Part shown: in pieces, positions 30,152 to 40,882 of the stretch
Position numbering within the stretch: the first letter of the stretch is position 1
Layout: each line of letters starts with the position of its first letter
Source: Bifidobacterium dentium JCM 1195 = DSM 20436
GTDB taxonomy: Bacteria; Actinomycetota; Actinomycetes; Actinomycetales; Bifidobacteriaceae
Direction: 5' to 3'
DNA: 64,000 nt
Assembly: GCF_001042595.1 (NCBI RefSeq)
Contig: NZ_AP012326.1
Location: forward strand, 1,302,001-1,366,000
Made by a program: the position numbers and the translations under genes
The notes under the pieces: model-generated
What the model was told of the DNA's origin: nothing
Databases searched by the model: none
What the model saw: the letters and a program-made list of their open reading frames with translations, nothing else

Positions 30152-30758
30152 GGAAGGTGTCCCCGTCGTTCCTCAACAGCCCGATGCCTTGGCGAACGTA
30201 GATATATCCGGCCAACCAGTACAGGCCCACACCCCAAATGCCGGTGGCAAGGCCGCACAAGTGCAATACATCAGTGGCTGAGTTCGACCAGATGTCGGCG
30301 AAAATCAGCGCAACGATGGCGATCAACAGCATGGCCGTTCCCGCCTTGCCGACGAAATGCACCGGTAGCGGTCCATAATCGTGCTGCGCCAGAACCAGCA
30401 CGAGAACCGCCATGATCAGGTCGCGCAAACCCACGACGATCAACATCCACCACGGGATGATGCCTGCGATGCCGAGCGCGAGAATACTGCAGAAAATCAG
30501 CAGACGATCCGCGATCGGATCGAGAATCTGTCCTATTTTGCTTACTTGGTTGAACGAACGTGCGATCAGTCCATCAAGACCGTCGGATACTGCGGACAAC
30601 GCCAAGACCACAAGCGCGCTCACCATCTCATGCCGGGCCACCAACATGGCGATAAGTGGAATCGAAATGATGCGCAGTAGGCTGATGAAGTTCGGAACCG
30701 TGAAATAGATATCCCGCGGTTCCGGACTGTACTGTTTCTTGATGATCAGTTTGCTCAT
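30141..30758 (-). CDS. pgsA2: CDP-alcohol phosphatidyltransferase (PG-phosphate synthase-like)
   Basis: A 205-residue membrane enzyme with the complete family signature DGLDGLIAR...GQILDPIADR and several hydrophobic segments. It probably joins CDP-diacylglycerol with glycerol-3-phosphate to give phosphatidylglycerol phosphate, or may act in cardiolipin synthesis. The substrate cannot be read by eye. It lies 13 bases after hisG and is the first gene of the DUF881-DUF1290 series. Confidence 0.82.
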   Translation of the reverse strand: MSKLIIKKQYSPEPRDIYFTVPNFISLLRIISIPLIAMLVARHEMVSALVVLALSAVSDGLDGLIARSFNQVSKIGQILDPIADRLLIFCSILALGIAGIIPWWMLIVVGLRDLIMAVLVLVLAQHDYGPLPVHFVGKAGTAMLLIAIVALIFADIWSNSATDVLHLCGLATGIWGVGLYWLAGYIYVRQGIGLLRNDGDTFHAA

Positions 30759-30771
30759 ACTGCGAGCAATA

Positions 30772-31623
30772 CTACATTCTCGAGGCCTGCAATGCGGTGA
30801 CGATTATGCCACGAGCACCAATTCCGTACAACTGGTCCATCAGCTGGTTCACCTTGGCCTTCGGAACCACTACGCGTACGGCGGCCCACTGCTTGTTATG
30901 CAACGGCGAAATCGTCGGGCTCTCGAATCCCGGGGTGACGGACACCGCGGCGGAGACCTTCTCCACGGGAATGTCGTAATCCATGAGAACATAACGTTGT
31001 GCGGTGAGCACGCCCTGAAGGCGACGGCTCAGAATCGTCAGTCGGTCATCATCCTCGTTGAGACGCGGAGAGCGGATAAGCACCGCCTCGGAGTGCAGCA
31101 GCGGATCGGCGAAGATACGCAGGCCGGCATTGCGCAGCGTGGTACCGGTGGAAACGACATCGGCGATCAGATCGGCGACACCGAGCTGTACCGAGGATTC
31201 CACCGCACCATCAAGATGCACCGTTTCTGCATTGATGCCATGCTCGACCAGATAGTCATGCACGAGCTTGTCAAAGGACGTTGCCACACGTTTGCCTTCA
31301 ATGTCCTCGAGCGTGCTGATCGGGGATTCATTCGGTGCGGCGAATCGGAACGTGGAGGCACCAAAACCGAGCTGCATGTGCTCTTTGGCATCGGTGCCGG
31401 AATTCAGCAGCAAATCATGACCGGTGATACCGACATCGATGGTGCCACGGCCGACGTAGACCGCGATATCGAGTGGACGCAGATAGAACAGTTCCACATC
31501 GTTATCAGGATCCTCAACGACAAGCTGGCGAGGATTGCTGCGCAGACGGTAGCCGGCTTCGGCCAACATGTTCCAAGCAGGCTCGGATAGCATGCCCTTG
31601 TTGGGCACGGCGATTCTTAGCAT
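30772..31623 (-). CDS. hisG: ATP phosphoribosyltransferase, long form
   Basis: A 283-residue HisG of the long, self-regulated type. The catalytic domains start [11 protein letters not shown] and include [18 protein letters not shown]; the C-terminal ~75 residues form the ACT-like histidine-binding domain found only in the long form, ending in [15 protein letters not shown]. It catalyses the first step of histidine synthesis and is normally inhibited by histidine, without needing HisZ. GAGGAGGAACA precedes the ATG. HisE lies 48 bases upstream. Confidence 0.95.
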   Translation of the reverse strand: MLRIAVPNKGMLSEPAWNMLAEAGYRLRSNPRQLVVEDPDNDVELFYLRPLDIAVYVGRGTIDVGITGHDLLLNSGTDAKEHMQLGFGASTFRFAAPNESPISTLEDIEGKRVATSFDKLVHDYLVEHGINAETVHLDGAVESSVQLGVADLIADVVSTGTTLRNAGLRIFADPLLHSEAVLIRSPRLNEDDDRLTILSRRLQGVLTAQRYVLMDYDIPVEKVSAAVSVTPGFESPTISPLHNKQWAAVRVVVPKAKVNQLMDQLYGIGARGIIVTALQASRM

Positions 31624-31671
31624 TGTTCCTCCTCAGGGGCCGTACGACTCAACGGTACGGCCCGGGAAATA

Positions 31672-31935
31672 TCACAGGTTCCTATAGATGTCTTCGAGAG
31701 TGATGCCGCGATCGATCATCATGACCTGCAGATGGTAGATAAGCTGGCTCATCTCTTCGGCGGTGCGATCCGCTCCCTCGTATTCGGCGGCGATCCAGGT
31801 CTCGCTGGCCTCCTCCACGATCTTCTTGCCGATGAAATGGGTGCCCTTGTTCAGCTCATCAACGGTCAGGGAGCCAGCCTGCTTGGTGTCCGCCTTCTCG
31901 CTCAGCTCGGCAAACAGTGATTCGAAAGTCTTCAT
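31672..31935 (-). CDS. hisE: Phosphoribosyl-ATP pyrophosphatase
   Basis: An 87-residue MazG-like enzyme that performs step two of histidine synthesis (PR-ATP to PR-AMP). The acidic metal-binding helix [17 protein letters not shown] and [14 protein letters not shown] are present. It is a stand-alone HisE, with HisI encoded separately at 38347-38754. AAGGAAAC lies before the ATG. The neighbour hisG is the enzyme of the preceding step. Confidence 0.94.
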   Translation of the reverse strand: MKTFESLFAELSEKADTKQAGSLTVDELNKGTHFIGKKIVEEASETWIAAEYEGADRTAEEMSQLIYHLQVMMIDRGITLEDIYRNL

Positions 31936-31970
31936 GTTTCCTTATCTGTTCCTTTTGGATTTCGCGTTGT

Positions 31971-32636
31971 TCAGGCCCTGAACGCGGCTTCGGCCTTGTC
32001 ACGGATGGAGTCGATGGCTTCGGCGGGGCTTTCGGCGCCATACACGGCGGAACCTGCGACCAATACATCCGCTCCGGCTTCGGCTACGATGTGCGCAGTC
32101 TTCGGACTGACGCCACCATCGACCTGAATCTTGGTCTTAAGGCCACGGCGGGTGATTTCGTCACGCAGACGACGCACCTTAGCCATTTGGTTGTCGAGGA
32201 ATTTCTGGCCACCGAAGCCTGGTTCGACGGTCATGATCAGAATCATGTCGAACTCGTCGAGAATGTCGAAGATCGGCTCCACCGGCTCGGCCGGACGTAC
32301 GGCGAAGCAGGCCTTGCATCCCATATCGCGCAACTGGCGCGCCAGACGTACCGGGGCATGGGTGGCACCCATGTGGAAGCTGACGGAGGCGGCACCAAGC
32401 TTGGCGTATTCCGGTGCCCAGCGGTCCGGATCCTCAATCATCAGATGCACGTCGACCGGCAGGTCAGTGACCTGGCAGATACGTGCCACGATCGGCTCAC
32501 CCAGAGTCAGGTTCGGGACGAAATGATGATCCATCACGTCGACATGAACAAGATCCGCATTGGAGATGGCCTTGAGGTCACGCTCAAGGTTGCAGAAATC
32601 GGCGGACAGAATGCTTGGTGCGATTTGAATAGTCAT
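31971..32636 (-). CDS. rpe: Ribulose-phosphate 3-epimerase
   Basis: About 221 residues, the normal length for RPE. The TIM barrel begins [10 protein letters not shown], with the metal-binding site in [16 protein letters not shown] and the late [13 protein letters not shown] and VDGGV segments. It converts ribulose-5-phosphate and xylulose-5-phosphate, feeding the bifid shunt and pentose pathway in this organism. I start at ATG 32636 with GGGAACC upstream; ATG 32645 is the alternative. The longer frame to 32942 runs into lgt and is rejected. Confidence 0.94.
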   Translation of the reverse strand: MTIQIAPSILSADFCNLERDLKAISNADLVHVDVMDHHFVPNLTLGEPIVARICQVTDLPVDVHLMIEDPDRWAPEYAKLGAASVSFHMGATHAPVRLARQLRDMGCKACFAVRPAEPVEPIFDILDEFDMILIMTVEPGFGGQKFLDNQMAKVRRLRDEITRRGLKTKIQVDGGVSPKTAHIVAEAGADVLVAGSAVYGAESPAEAIDSIRDKAEAAFRA

Positions 32637-32670
32637 GGTTCCCATTCTATGGAGGGTAAGCGACTTGACG

Positions 32671-33690
32671 CTATTGGATATGGGGCTGGCCATCGGCATT
32701 TGAGACGGTGGCGCCTTCATTGCCTGATTGTTCATCCGTCGTTCGTGCGGCGGTCGCACTGACCGGCGAAGACTTGGAGGAGCCGGCTTCGTCTCTGACT
32801 GCCAATCGCAGTTCGATTTCAGTGACGGTACGAAGCTTCTCGGCAAGCAATTCGGTGGATCGGCCCATCTGCTGCACGATAATGAAGGAAACCACGCCAA
32901 GCACGAAGACGGCAAGGGACACCCACACGTTGATGCGTACACCGAGGAATTCGTGGGCGTAGTCGATGCGCAGGGATTCGATCCAGGTACGTCCGGCGGT
33001 GTACCACATGATGTAGATGGAGAACAGGGAACCTGCCTTGAGCCTTTTCATGACTGTGGAGCCGATCCACACGATGATGGCGGCACCGATGAGATTCCAT
33101 ATCAGCTCATATAGGAAGGTCGGATGGAATAACGTGCCGCTTGGACAGGTCGCCCCGTCGTAGCACTGTTCGCTTTGACCGATGGCGGTGCCCGTATCAT
33201 TGAGTTTGAGGCCCCAAGGCAATGTGGTGGGAGCCCCATAGAGTTCCTGGTTGAACCAATTGCCTAGGCGTCCGACGGCTTGCGCGACCAACAGGCCCGG
33301 AGTGATGGCATCGGCAAGCAACGCCATCGGATAGTGCTTATGACGGCACCACGCCCATGCGGCCAATGCACCGAGGGCGACACCTCCCCAAATGCCAAGG
33401 CCTCCGTTCCAGATACGGAACATCTCCACCCAATCGCCGTTCGCGCCGAAGAAGCGTTCCGGTGTGGTGATGATGTGATACAGACGCGCACCGACGATGC
33501 CGGATGGCACGGCGACCAACGTGATGTCGAGAATCTGGTCGAAGTTGCCTCCCAGTCTTTTCCATCGGTTGCTGGTGATCCATACGGCAAGCACGATGCC
33601 CATCAGGATGCACAAGGCGTAGATATGAATCGTCACCGGCCCGATGGAGAACTGCGAAATCGTCGGCGATGGAATGTATGCAAGTGTCAT
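32671..33690 (-). CDS. lgt: Prolipoprotein diacylglyceryl transferase
   Basis: A 339-residue polytopic membrane enzyme with the Lgt signature [13 protein letters not shown]. It transfers diacylglycerol from phosphatidylglycerol to the lipobox cysteine of prelipoproteins. The C-terminal ~65 residues are polar and Ala/Ser-rich, longer than in E. coli Lgt. The lipoprotein at 51509-53038 is a candidate substrate in this window. Its place between trpA and rpe matches other actinobacteria, where lgt often sits beside trpA. Confidence 0.94.
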   Translation of the reverse strand: MTLAYIPSPTISQFSIGPVTIHIYALCILMGIVLAVWITSNRWKRLGGNFDQILDITLVAVPSGIVGARLYHIITTPERFFGANGDWVEMFRIWNGGLGIWGGVALGALAAWAWCRHKHYPMALLADAITPGLLVAQAVGRLGNWFNQELYGAPTTLPWGLKLNDTGTAIGQSEQCYDGATCPSGTLFHPTFLYELIWNLIGAAIIVWIGSTVMKRLKAGSLFSIYIMWYTAGRTWIESLRIDYAHEFLGVRINVWVSLAVFVLGVVSFIIVQQMGRSTELLAEKLRTVTEIELRLAVRDEAGSSKSSPVSATAARTTDEQSGNEGATVSNADGQPHIQ

Positions 33691-33705
33691 GGTTCCCTGA
33701 TGGTA

Positions 33706-33739
33706 GTCCGCGCAGCCGATATGTGCGAGCTGCGCGGAC
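33706..33739 (-). terminator. Hairpin after trpA
   Basis: GTCCGCGCAGC (33706-33716) pairs perfectly with GCTGCGCGGAC (33729-33739) in the 66-base trpA-lgt gap. No T-run follows, so it may be a partial terminator or an RNA stabiliser that lowers lgt relative to the trp genes. Confidence 0.55.
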
Positions 33740-33756
33740 CCCTTGTACGGTGTCTT

Positions 33757-34635
33757 TCAGTGGCGGGCGTTGTGGATGCCTTCGGCAAGTTCCTCGGCCT
33801 TGGCTGCAAGGGCCTTGAGGCCCGTCGTCTCGTCGACGGCGACCTTGCCGGATTCGTCGAGCATGGTGTGCACCAAGGCGGAACCGACGATGACGCCATC
33901 TGCATAGGAGCCGACACACGCCCCCTGTTCGGCGGTGGAAACGCCGATGCCGACGCACACGTTCTTCGCGCCCGCTTCACGAGTGCGTGCCACCAATTCC
34001 TGAGGTGAGGCATCGATGGTGGCACGTTCGCCGGTCACACCCATGCGGGCTGCGGCATAGACGAATCCACGGGCGTTGTCGGCCACGACCTTCAGACGGT
34101 CGGCGGTCGAGTCCGGGGATACCAGGAAGACGCGGTCAAGACCGTGGCGATCGGAGGCCTCGATCCATTCGCCGGCTTCATCGGGGATGAGGTCCGGCGT
34201 GATCAATCCGGCACCGCCGGCGTTTTCAAAATCGCGTGCAAAGCGTTCGACGCCGTAGTGGAAGATCAGGTTCCAATAGCTCATGACCAGAGGCACTCCC
34301 CCGGCATTGGCTACGGTCTCCACAGCCTTGAACACGTTGGCGATTGTTTCGCCGTTGTCGATGGCGATCTGGGAGGCGGCCTGGATGACTGGGCCATCCA
34401 TCACGGGATCGGAATACGGCAAACCGATTTCCACGGCATCGACGCCATGCTCGACCATGGTCTTGAATGCCTTAAGCGAGTAATCCGGGTTCGGGAATCC
34501 ATATGGAAGGTAACCGATGAACGCCGGTTCGTCGCTGGCCTTGAACGCATCGAACATGGCTTCGGTCGGGCTTGGCCTGTGGCTGATGCCCAACGGCTGG
34601 CCGGACGGGGTGGTTGCGGCGGTTGCATTCGTCAT
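33757..34635 (-). CDS. trpA: Tryptophan synthase alpha subunit
   Basis: About 292 residues, a TIM barrel with the catalytic Asp in VEIGLPYSDPVMDGP and Glu-bearing FIGYLPYGFP, where many TrpA have YLTAG. It cleaves indole-3-glycerol phosphate and passes indole to the beta subunit. ATG 34635 has AAGGAGAGCGATC upstream; the frame to 34716 is longer without support. The partner beta subunit is the C-terminal half of the adjacent fusion protein, so the enzyme complex will have an unusual architecture. Confidence 0.93.
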   Translation of the reverse strand: MTNATAATTPSGQPLGISHRPSPTEAMFDAFKASDEPAFIGYLPYGFPNPDYSLKAFKTMVEHGVDAVEIGLPYSDPVMDGPVIQAASQIAIDNGETIANVFKAVETVANAGGVPLVMSYWNLIFHYGVERFARDFENAGGAGLITPDLIPDEAGEWIEASDRHGLDRVFLVSPDSTADRLKVVADNARGFVYAAARMGVTGERATIDASPQELVARTREAGAKNVCVGIGVSTAEQGACVGSYADGVIVGSALVHTMLDESGKVAVDETTGLKALAAKAEELAEGIHNARH

Positions 34636-34654
34636 GATGATCGCTCTCCTTCTT

Positions 34655-36748
34655 TCACTCGCCGTCTGCATTGTTGCCTTGAGCGCCATTGGCTTCCAGC
34701 GCCTTGGCCTGCTCATCGGTCAGATAACCGAACCACTTGCCTGCGGTATTCATGTCCTTGTCGCCTCGACCGGAGATGTTGATGATCATCACCGGATGCT
34801 CATATCCCTTGGCTTTGAGATCCTCGGCGGCCTTGTACGCGCCGGCGACGGCATGAGAGCTTTCGATGGCGGGGATGATGCCCTCGGTCTCGCACAGATC
34901 CTTGAAACCGCTCATGGCTTCCTCATCGGTGGCCCACGAATAGTTGACGCGGCCGATATCCTTGAGCCATGCATGTTCCGGTCCCACGGACGCGTAATCG
35001 AGGCCCGCGGAAATAGAGTAGGTATCGAGCGTCTGGCCTTCGGCGTTTTCGAGCAGGTAGCTCTTTGCACCCTGGAACATGCCCAGCTCACCGGTTCCGG
35101 GAGCGAAACGAATGGCGTGGCGTCCGGATTCGGGACCGTTACCGCCAGCTTCATAACCGTATAGGTTCACACGTTCGTCATCGAGGAAGGCATTCATGAC
35201 GCCGATGGCATTGGAACCGCCACCGACGCAGGCGCAGATGGCGTCCGGATGATCGATGCCGTACCAATCCTGCAACTGCTGCTTGGCCTCTTCGCCGATG
35301 ATCTTCTGGAAATCACGCACCATGGCGGGGAAGGGGTGTGGTCCTGCAACGGTGCCGAGCAGATAATGCGTGTCCTTGACGTTGGTGACCCAGTCGCGCA
35401 GCGCCTCATTGATGGCATCCTTGAGAATACGGTCGCCCAACGTGACTTCCACGACTTCGGCTCCGAGCATGCGCATGCGGGCCACATTCAAAGCCTGACG
35501 GCGGGCATCGATCTGACCCATGTAGATACGGCACTTCAGACCGAGCATGGCGCATACGGTGGCAGTGGCCACACCATGCTGACCCGCACCGGTTTCGGCG
35601 ATGACGCGGGTCTTGCCCATGCGCTTGACCAGCAGCGCCTGTCCGAGGGCATTGTTGATCTTGTGTGCGCCGGTGTGGTTCAGATCCTCGCGCTTGAGGA
35701 AGACCCGGGCGTCCAAACCGGTTTTCTCCCTAAGGCGCTCGGCAAAACGAGGAGCTTCGGTCAGTGGCGACGGACGGCCCACGTACTGCTGGTTGAGCCT
35801 GGCAAGTTCCTTGTGGAATTCCGGATCGGCCTTGGCCTGTGCGTAGACGCGTTCGAGCTCGTCAAGCGCCGTAATCAGCGCCTCCGGCACGTAGCGTCCA
35901 CCGAATTGGCCGAAATATGGACCTTCATGTGTGCTCAACGGGGTTTGTTCGGATGCTTTCACTCTTGCTCCTGCCTTTACTAGACGTTCGACGGCCTGTT
36001 CATGATTGGCTGCGGTGGCGACGCCCTCACCTACGAGCACTGCATCGGCTCCGGCGCGGGCATAGTCTTCAAGCTCGACGGCTCCGAATACACCTGATTC
36101 GGCAACCCTGATGACATCGTCGGGTAGGTCGGCTGCGAGCTCGTCGTATTTATTGACGTCCACTTTCAGATCCTTGAGGTTACGTGCATTGATGCCGATC
36201 ACACGTGCACCTGCGGCAATGGCGCGTTGAATCTCCTCGCGCGTGTGCGTCTCGACCAGCACCGTCATATCGAGGGTGTGGGCCAGATCGAGCAACGACC
36301 TGAGCTTGGCATCATCCAATGCCGCGACGATGAGCAACACCAGATCGGCGCCATGGGCGCGTGCCTCCCAGATCTGATATTCGGTGACGATGAAATCCTT
36401 ACGGAGCACCGGAATATGCACGGCAGCGCGGACCTTGTCCAAATCATCAAGCGAGCCAAGGAAACGACGTCCCTCGGTAAGTACGGAAATCGCGCTTGCC
36501 CCACCGCGCTCATACTCCCGGGCCAACGCCGACGGATCGGGGATATCGCTGAGGTGGCCCTTGGAAGGCGAGGCCCTCTTGATTTCGGCAATGACCGGAA
36601 TGCCATCCGCTTTCTTCAACCATCGGCGCGCATCGATCGGCGCAGGAGCCTGGGCCACCTGCCGCTTCAATTCGTCGAGCGACACGCTCTTCTCACGTGC
36701 CTGTTGGTCTTCGACGGCTCCTGCCACCAATTCATCGAGTACAGACAT
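34655..36748 (-). CDS. trpCB: TrpC-TrpB fusion: IGP synthase / tryptophan synthase beta
   Basis: A 697-residue fusion. Residues 1 to ~260 are indole-3-glycerol phosphate synthase, with [20 protein letters not shown] and ESGVFG. A short linker (~261-273) joins TrpB, which starts [16 protein letters not shown] and has the PLP-binding lysine at ~363 in [14 protein letters not shown] and GGGSNAIG for the phosphate. The chain thus makes indole-3-glycerol phosphate and, with TrpA, tryptophan. The fusion matches what I recall of bifidobacterial annotation. No stop or frameshift interrupts it. Neighbours trpE and trpA complete the local trp set; trpD, trpG and trpF are not in the window. Confidence 0.95.
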   Translation of the reverse strand: MSVLDELVAGAVEDQQAREKSVSLDELKRQVAQAPAPIDARRWLKKADGIPVIAEIKRASPSKGHLSDIPDPSALAREYERGGASAISVLTEGRRFLGSLDDLDKVRAAVHIPVLRKDFIVTEYQIWEARAHGADLVLLIVAALDDAKLRSLLDLAHTLDMTVLVETHTREEIQRAIAAGARVIGINARNLKDLKVDVNKYDELAADLPDDVIRVAESGVFGAVELEDYARAGADAVLVGEGVATAANHEQAVERLVKAGARVKASEQTPLSTHEGPYFGQFGGRYVPEALITALDELERVYAQAKADPEFHKELARLNQQYVGRPSPLTEAPRFAERLREKTGLDARVFLKREDLNHTGAHKINNALGQALLVKRMGKTRVIAETGAGQHGVATATVCAMLGLKCRIYMGQIDARRQALNVARMRMLGAEVVEVTLGDRILKDAINEALRDWVTNVKDTHYLLGTVAGPHPFPAMVRDFQKIIGEEAKQQLQDWYGIDHPDAICACVGGGSNAIGVMNAFLDDERVNLYGYEAGGNGPESGRHAIRFAPGTGELGMFQGAKSYLLENAEGQTLDTYSISAGLDYASVGPEHAWLKDIGRVNYSWATDEEAMSGFKDLCETEGIIPAIESSHAVAGAYKAAEDLKAKGYEHPVMIINISGRGDKDMNTAGKWFGYLTDEQAKALEANGAQGNNADGE

Positions 36749-36793
36749 GGCGTTCCTTTCAGTGATTTACTCGATTGGTAAGCTTCTCGGCTT

Positions 36794-38350
36794 CTACAAC
36801 TGGCGAAGTTGCGAAGCGATCTGCACCGCCTCGACGCTGGCCTCCGCCTTGTTGCGTGTTTCCTGCCACTCACTGGCCGGCACGGAATCAAGTACGATTC
36901 CGGCTCCGGCCTGCACGCTCGCTTCATGATCTCGGATGAATGCGGTTCGAATGGCGATGGCCATGTCGAGATTGCCAGAAAAATCGAAATAGCCGACGGT
37001 ACCACCGTAGATGCCACGATCGGCGGGTTCAAGCTCGTCGATGATCTCGATGGCGCGAGGCTTGGGCGCACCGGAAAGCGTTCCCGCGGGGAATGCGGAG
37101 GTGAACACGTCGAACGAGGTCATATCGGGATTGACACGACCGGTTACCGTCGAACAGATGTGCATGATGTGGCTGAATCGCTTGATATCCATCAGCGAGA
37201 CGACTTCTACGCTTTCCGGCTGGCATACACGGCTCAGATCGTTGCGGGCGAGGTCCACCAACATGATATGTTCGCTACGCTCCTTCGGATCGGCAAGCAG
37301 GTCCTTTGCCAACTGCTCGTTCTCCTCCACGGTGGCGCCGCGCGGTCTGGAGCCGGCAATCGGGAAGGTCATGGCATGGCCGTTGTCGACCTTGATCAAT
37401 GTTTCCGGACTGGAGCCGATAACGTTGAAATCGCGGCCCTGGGCATCGGTCAGCGCCATGAAATACATGTACGGGCTCGGATTGAGCGTGCGCAACACGC
37501 GATAGACATCGAACGGATCGGCCGGTGAATCAATATCAAGACGCTGGGATATGACCACCTGGAACACATCACCGTCGATGATGTGCCGCTTGGCGACTTC
37601 GACGGCATGCTCATAATCGGCCTTCTCCGTACGGAAGCGAAGCTCAGGCTGACTGATGGTCTCATCCAGCACGTTGACACGTGCCTCTCCCCCGACCGGT
37701 GTCGCGGCCTTGCGCTGCATGGTGTCAAGTCTTGCGATGGCTTCATCGTATGCAGCATCCGCACGAGTCGGACGGTCATCGACGTTAACTGCGTTGGCGA
37801 TCATCCATACCGAGCCCGACACGTGGTCGACCACGGCGATGTCGGTGGCCAATGCCAACACGGTCTCAGGCTGTCCGGTTTCGTTCGGGGCTTCGGCACG
37901 CAGGGTCGGTTCCCAATGACGAATGGAATCCCAACCGACAGTACCTACCAGACCGCTGGTAAGGTTCGGCAGACCGTCGACATGAGGAGCTTTCAGAGTC
38001 TTCAATGTGGCATGCGCCACCTCGACCACGTCGCCTTCCACGGGGATTCCCGCCGGAACCTTGCCCAGCCAGTCGGCCTTGCCGCCGTTGGAACGCAATT
38101 GAGCCATGGAGTTGACGCCAATGAAGCTATAACGGCTCCAGGTCCCTCCGAATTCAGCAGATTCGAGGATGAAGGTGCCGGAACGGCCTCCCGCCAAACG
38201 CTCATAGAAGCCAACCGGAGTCAGTGAATCGGCAAGCAGCCTGCGCACGATGGGGATAACACGATAGCCTTCGTCGGCGAGTTCATGAAACTGTTCACGG
38301 CTTGGCCAGGTGGCGCCCCACTTAAGGTTGCGTACGCTGCATCCGCTCAT
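36794..38350 (-). CDS. trpE: Anthranilate synthase component I
   Basis: A 518-residue chorismate-binding enzyme. The conserved C-terminal core has [43 protein letters not shown] and [11 protein letters not shown]. With a glutaminase subunit it turns chorismate into anthranilate; TrpG is not encoded nearby. The ATG overlaps the hisI stop by four bases (ATGA), with AGGAGGAACAGCG upstream, so it is coupled to hisI. The N-terminal [13 protein letters not shown] feedback site reads [15 protein letters not shown]. Confidence 0.95.
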   Translation of the reverse strand: MSGCSVRNLKWGATWPSREQFHELADEGYRVIPIVRRLLADSLTPVGFYERLAGGRSGTFILESAEFGGTWSRYSFIGVNSMAQLRSNGGKADWLGKVPAGIPVEGDVVEVAHATLKTLKAPHVDGLPNLTSGLVGTVGWDSIRHWEPTLRAEAPNETGQPETVLALATDIAVVDHVSGSVWMIANAVNVDDRPTRADAAYDEAIARLDTMQRKAATPVGGEARVNVLDETISQPELRFRTEKADYEHAVEVAKRHIIDGDVFQVVISQRLDIDSPADPFDVYRVLRTLNPSPYMYFMALTDAQGRDFNVIGSSPETLIKVDNGHAMTFPIAGSRPRGATVEENEQLAKDLLADPKERSEHIMLVDLARNDLSRVCQPESVEVVSLMDIKRFSHIMHICSTVTGRVNPDMTSFDVFTSAFPAGTLSGAPKPRAIEIIDELEPADRGIYGGTVGYFDFSGNLDMAIAIRTAFIRDHEASVQAGAGIVLDSVPASEWQETRNKAEASVEAVQIASQLRQL

Positions 38351-38754
38351 CGCTGTTCCTCCTGTTCCTTGGTTCGGTAGCCTACGACCACCGGCAATCG
38401 GCCACCTTCTTCGAAGCAGGAACGCTTGCCGGTATGGCAGGCGGCTCCGACCTGGTCGACTTCGACCAGGATGGCGTCTCCGTCGCAGTCCAAGGCGAAT
38501 GACTTGACGTACTGCGCATGACCGGAAGTATCGCCTTTACGCCAGTATTCCTGCCTGGATCGGGACCAGAACGTCACTCGGCCAGTAGTTAGGGTGCGGC
38601 GGACGGCTTCATCGTCCATGTAGCCGACCATCAACACTTCCTTGGTGTCGAACTGTTGAATTACCGCCGCAACCAGCCCTTTCTCGTCACGCTTAAGACG
38701 TGCTGCGATGCGGGGGTCGAGATTGACGCTGTTATCGTATGCTTCGTTGGTCAT
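38347..38754 (-). CDS. hisI: Phosphoribosyl-AMP cyclohydrolase
   Basis: A 135-residue HisI, step three of histidine synthesis. The zinc site is visible as [11 protein letters not shown], together with [11 protein letters not shown] and [17 protein letters not shown]. HisE is a separate gene at 31672. The stop is shared with the trpE start, linking histidine and tryptophan genes in one message. HisF is 57 bases upstream. Confidence 0.95.
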   Translation of the reverse strand: MTNEAYDNSVNLDPRIAARLKRDEKGLVAAVIQQFDTKEVLMVGYMDDEAVRRTLTTGRVTFWSRSRQEYWRKGDTSGHAQYVKSFALDCDGDAILVEVDQVGAACHTGKRSCFEEGGRLPVVVGYRTKEQEEQR

Positions 38755-38811
38755 GATGTTGGTGATGTCGTTCTTTTCGATTATAGGAACAGTTGATGGA
38801 TTGACGTCATT

Positions 38812-39582
38812 TCATCGTACGGTATAGCCGGCGGCCTTGATGGCGTTCTTGACCTCACCGATGGAGACCTTGCCGTAGTGAAAGATCGACGCGGCGAGCA
38901 CAGCATCGGCACCAGCTTCGATTGCCGGAGGAAAATCGGAGGCTTTGCCGGCACCGCCGGAGGCGATGATGGGAATCTTGACCTCCTTGCGCACGGCCTT
39001 GATCATCTCGATGTCAAACCCCTGCTGGGTACCATCGGCATCCATTGAGTTCAGCAGGATTTCGCCGGCGCCAAGTTCCTGCGCACGTTTGACCCACCAG
39101 ATGGCATCGATGCCCGTGGACTTACGCCCTCCCATGGTGGTCACCTCGAAGCCGGACTGGGTATGGCGCTCCCCTTGCTCGCGACGGGCGTCGACGGAAA
39201 GCACCAGCACCTGGTTGCCGAAACGTTCGGCCACACGACTGATCAGTGTCGGATCGTTGATGGCCGCCGTATTGACGCCGACCTTGTCGGCACCGCAACG
39301 CAGAAGGGAATCCACGTCCTCCGGGGTGCGCACGCCACCGCCTACGGTCAGCGGGATGAAAATCTGCTCCGCGGTTCGGCTGACCACATCCACCATGGTC
39401 TGACGGTGGGAGCTGGAGGCGGTGACATCAAGGAAGGTCAGCTCATCGGCCCCCTGACGATAGTATTCGGCGGCGAGCTCAACCGGATCTCCTGCATCGC
39501 GCAGATTCTCAAAATGCACGCCCTTGACCACTCGCCCCGCGTCGACATCAAGACATGGGATGACTCGGACTGCCAATGACAT
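38812..39582 (-). CDS. hisF: Imidazole glycerol phosphate synthase subunit HisF
   Basis: A 256-residue TIM barrel. The first catalytic Asp is in [15 protein letters not shown] and the second in [23 protein letters not shown] binds phosphate. With HisH it makes imidazole glycerol phosphate and AICAR, the latter feeding PurH. ATG 39582 has GAGGAGAAACAGC upstream; the frame to 39609 is longer without support. It is the first gene of the his-trp series; HisH and HisA are elsewhere. Confidence 0.95.
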   Translation of the reverse strand: MSLAVRVIPCLDVDAGRVVKGVHFENLRDAGDPVELAAEYYRQGADELTFLDVTASSSHRQTMVDVVSRTAEQIFIPLTVGGGVRTPEDVDSLLRCGADKVGVNTAAINDPTLISRVAERFGNQVLVLSVDARREQGERHTQSGFEVTTMGGRKSTGIDAIWWVKRAQELGAGEILLNSMDADGTQQGFDIEMIKAVRKEVKIPIIASGGAGKASDFPPAIEAGADAVLAASIFHYGKVSIGEVKNAIKAAGYTVR

Positions 39583-39675
39583 GCTGTTTCTCCTCGCTCG
39601 CAGTTTCATGCAACGATTGCAAGAGTAACCGTTACGCGTTACGCATATTCGTATGAAGTCCGAGTAGCGGACAGA

Positions 39676-40866
39676 CTATTGCCGTTCTTTTGCCGCAAGC
39701 TGCCCGCAGGCACCATCGATATCCTGCCCGCGGGTGTCGCGCAAGGTGGCGGTGACCCCCGCCTGATGCAGGATGTCAAGGAACCGCCGCTCATCTTCCG
39801 GCTTGGATGCCGTCCATTTGGAGCCTTCGATGGGATTGAGCGGAATGGGGTTGACGTGGGCCCAGTTATCCCCGTAATGGTTGAGGCGCTTCGCCAGCAG
39901 ACGGGCATGCTCGGCTTGGTCGTTGATGCCGCGCATCAACGCATACTCAATGCTGACGCGGCGCTTGGAAGCCAGATAGTAGTCGTGAGCCGCATCCAAC
40001 ACCTGAGTGGTGTCGAAACGCTTGTTCATCGGCACCAGCTCGTCACGCAATTCGTCGCTGGGAGCGTGAAGAGATACCGCCAGACGCACCGGAATGCCTT
40101 CTGCGGTGAGCTTTTTGATTCCTGGAACCACACCGACCGTGGATACGGTGATATTACGTGCGGAGATGACGAAACCTTCAGGTGGCATGGCACTGATCTG
40201 CCGGACCGCGCTCAATACGGACCTGTAGTTGCCCATTGGTTCGCCCATACCCATGAACACGATATTGCTCAGACGTCCGGGACCGCCGGCAACCTCGCCG
40301 TCGCGCATGGCCTTCGCCGCTACACGCACCTGCTCGACGATCTCCCCCGCGGACATGTTACGTGTCAGTCCAAGCTTGCCGGTGGCGCAGAACGGACAGC
40401 CCATACCGCAACCCACCTGGCTGGAAATGCAGAGCGTGGTGCGTGTCGGATAACGCATCAGCACGGATTCGATCAACGAGCCGTCGAACAGGCGCCACAA
40501 CGTCTTTATGGTAGTGCCTTCATCGGCTACCTGCCGGGTGACCTCGGTGATCAGCGTCGGGAAAAACGCTTCCGCCGCTTCGGCACGCTTGTTCGCGGGA
40601 AAATCGGAGAATTCCTCGGCATCCACATCGAAATGCCCATAGTAATGGTTGGCAAGCTGCTTGACCCGAAACCTCGGCAGACCAAGCTCCTTGGCCTTGG
40701 CGATCCGTTCGTCTTCGGACATATCGGCGAAATGCAGCGGCGGCTTGCCTCGACGGGCATGGTCCTTGGAAAGCACGTCACGGAACGCACCGGTGGTGCC
40801 TCCCGGCGTAATACCGGTTTCAGGCAGATCCTTCACGGTGTCCATGGAATCATTCATTGCGGTCAA
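39676..40866 (-). CDS. rlmN: 23S rRNA / tRNA methyltransferase RlmN
   Basis: A radical-SAM enzyme of about 396 residues with the CxxxCxxC cluster motif in GCGMGCPFCATGKLG and GMGEPMGNY. RlmN methylates adenine C2 in 23S rRNA and in some tRNAs; the methyl-carrier cysteine lies near the C-terminus in the family. The start is probably TTG 40866 (GAGGAT at good spacing) or ATG 40857. It lies 17 bases after cdsA and ends the translation and lipid cluster. Confidence 0.92.
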   Translation of the reverse strand: MTAMNDSMDTVKDLPETGITPGGTTGAFRDVLSKDHARRGKPPLHFADMSEDERIAKAKELGLPRFRVKQLANHYYGHFDVDAEEFSDFPANKRAEAAEAFFPTLITEVTRQVADEGTTIKTLWRLFDGSLIESVLMRYPTRTTLCISSQVGCGMGCPFCATGKLGLTRNMSAGEIVEQVRVAAKAMRDGEVAGGPGRLSNIVFMGMGEPMGNYRSVLSAVRQISAMPPEGFVISARNITVSTVGVVPGIKKLTAEGIPVRLAVSLHAPSDELRDELVPMNKRFDTTQVLDAAHDYYLASKRRVSIEYALMRGINDQAEHARLLAKRLNHYGDNWAHVNPIPLNPIEGSKWTASKPEDERRFLDILHQAGVTATLRDTRGQDIDGACGQLAAKERQ

Positions 40867-40882
40867 TCAATCCTCTTGCTCA

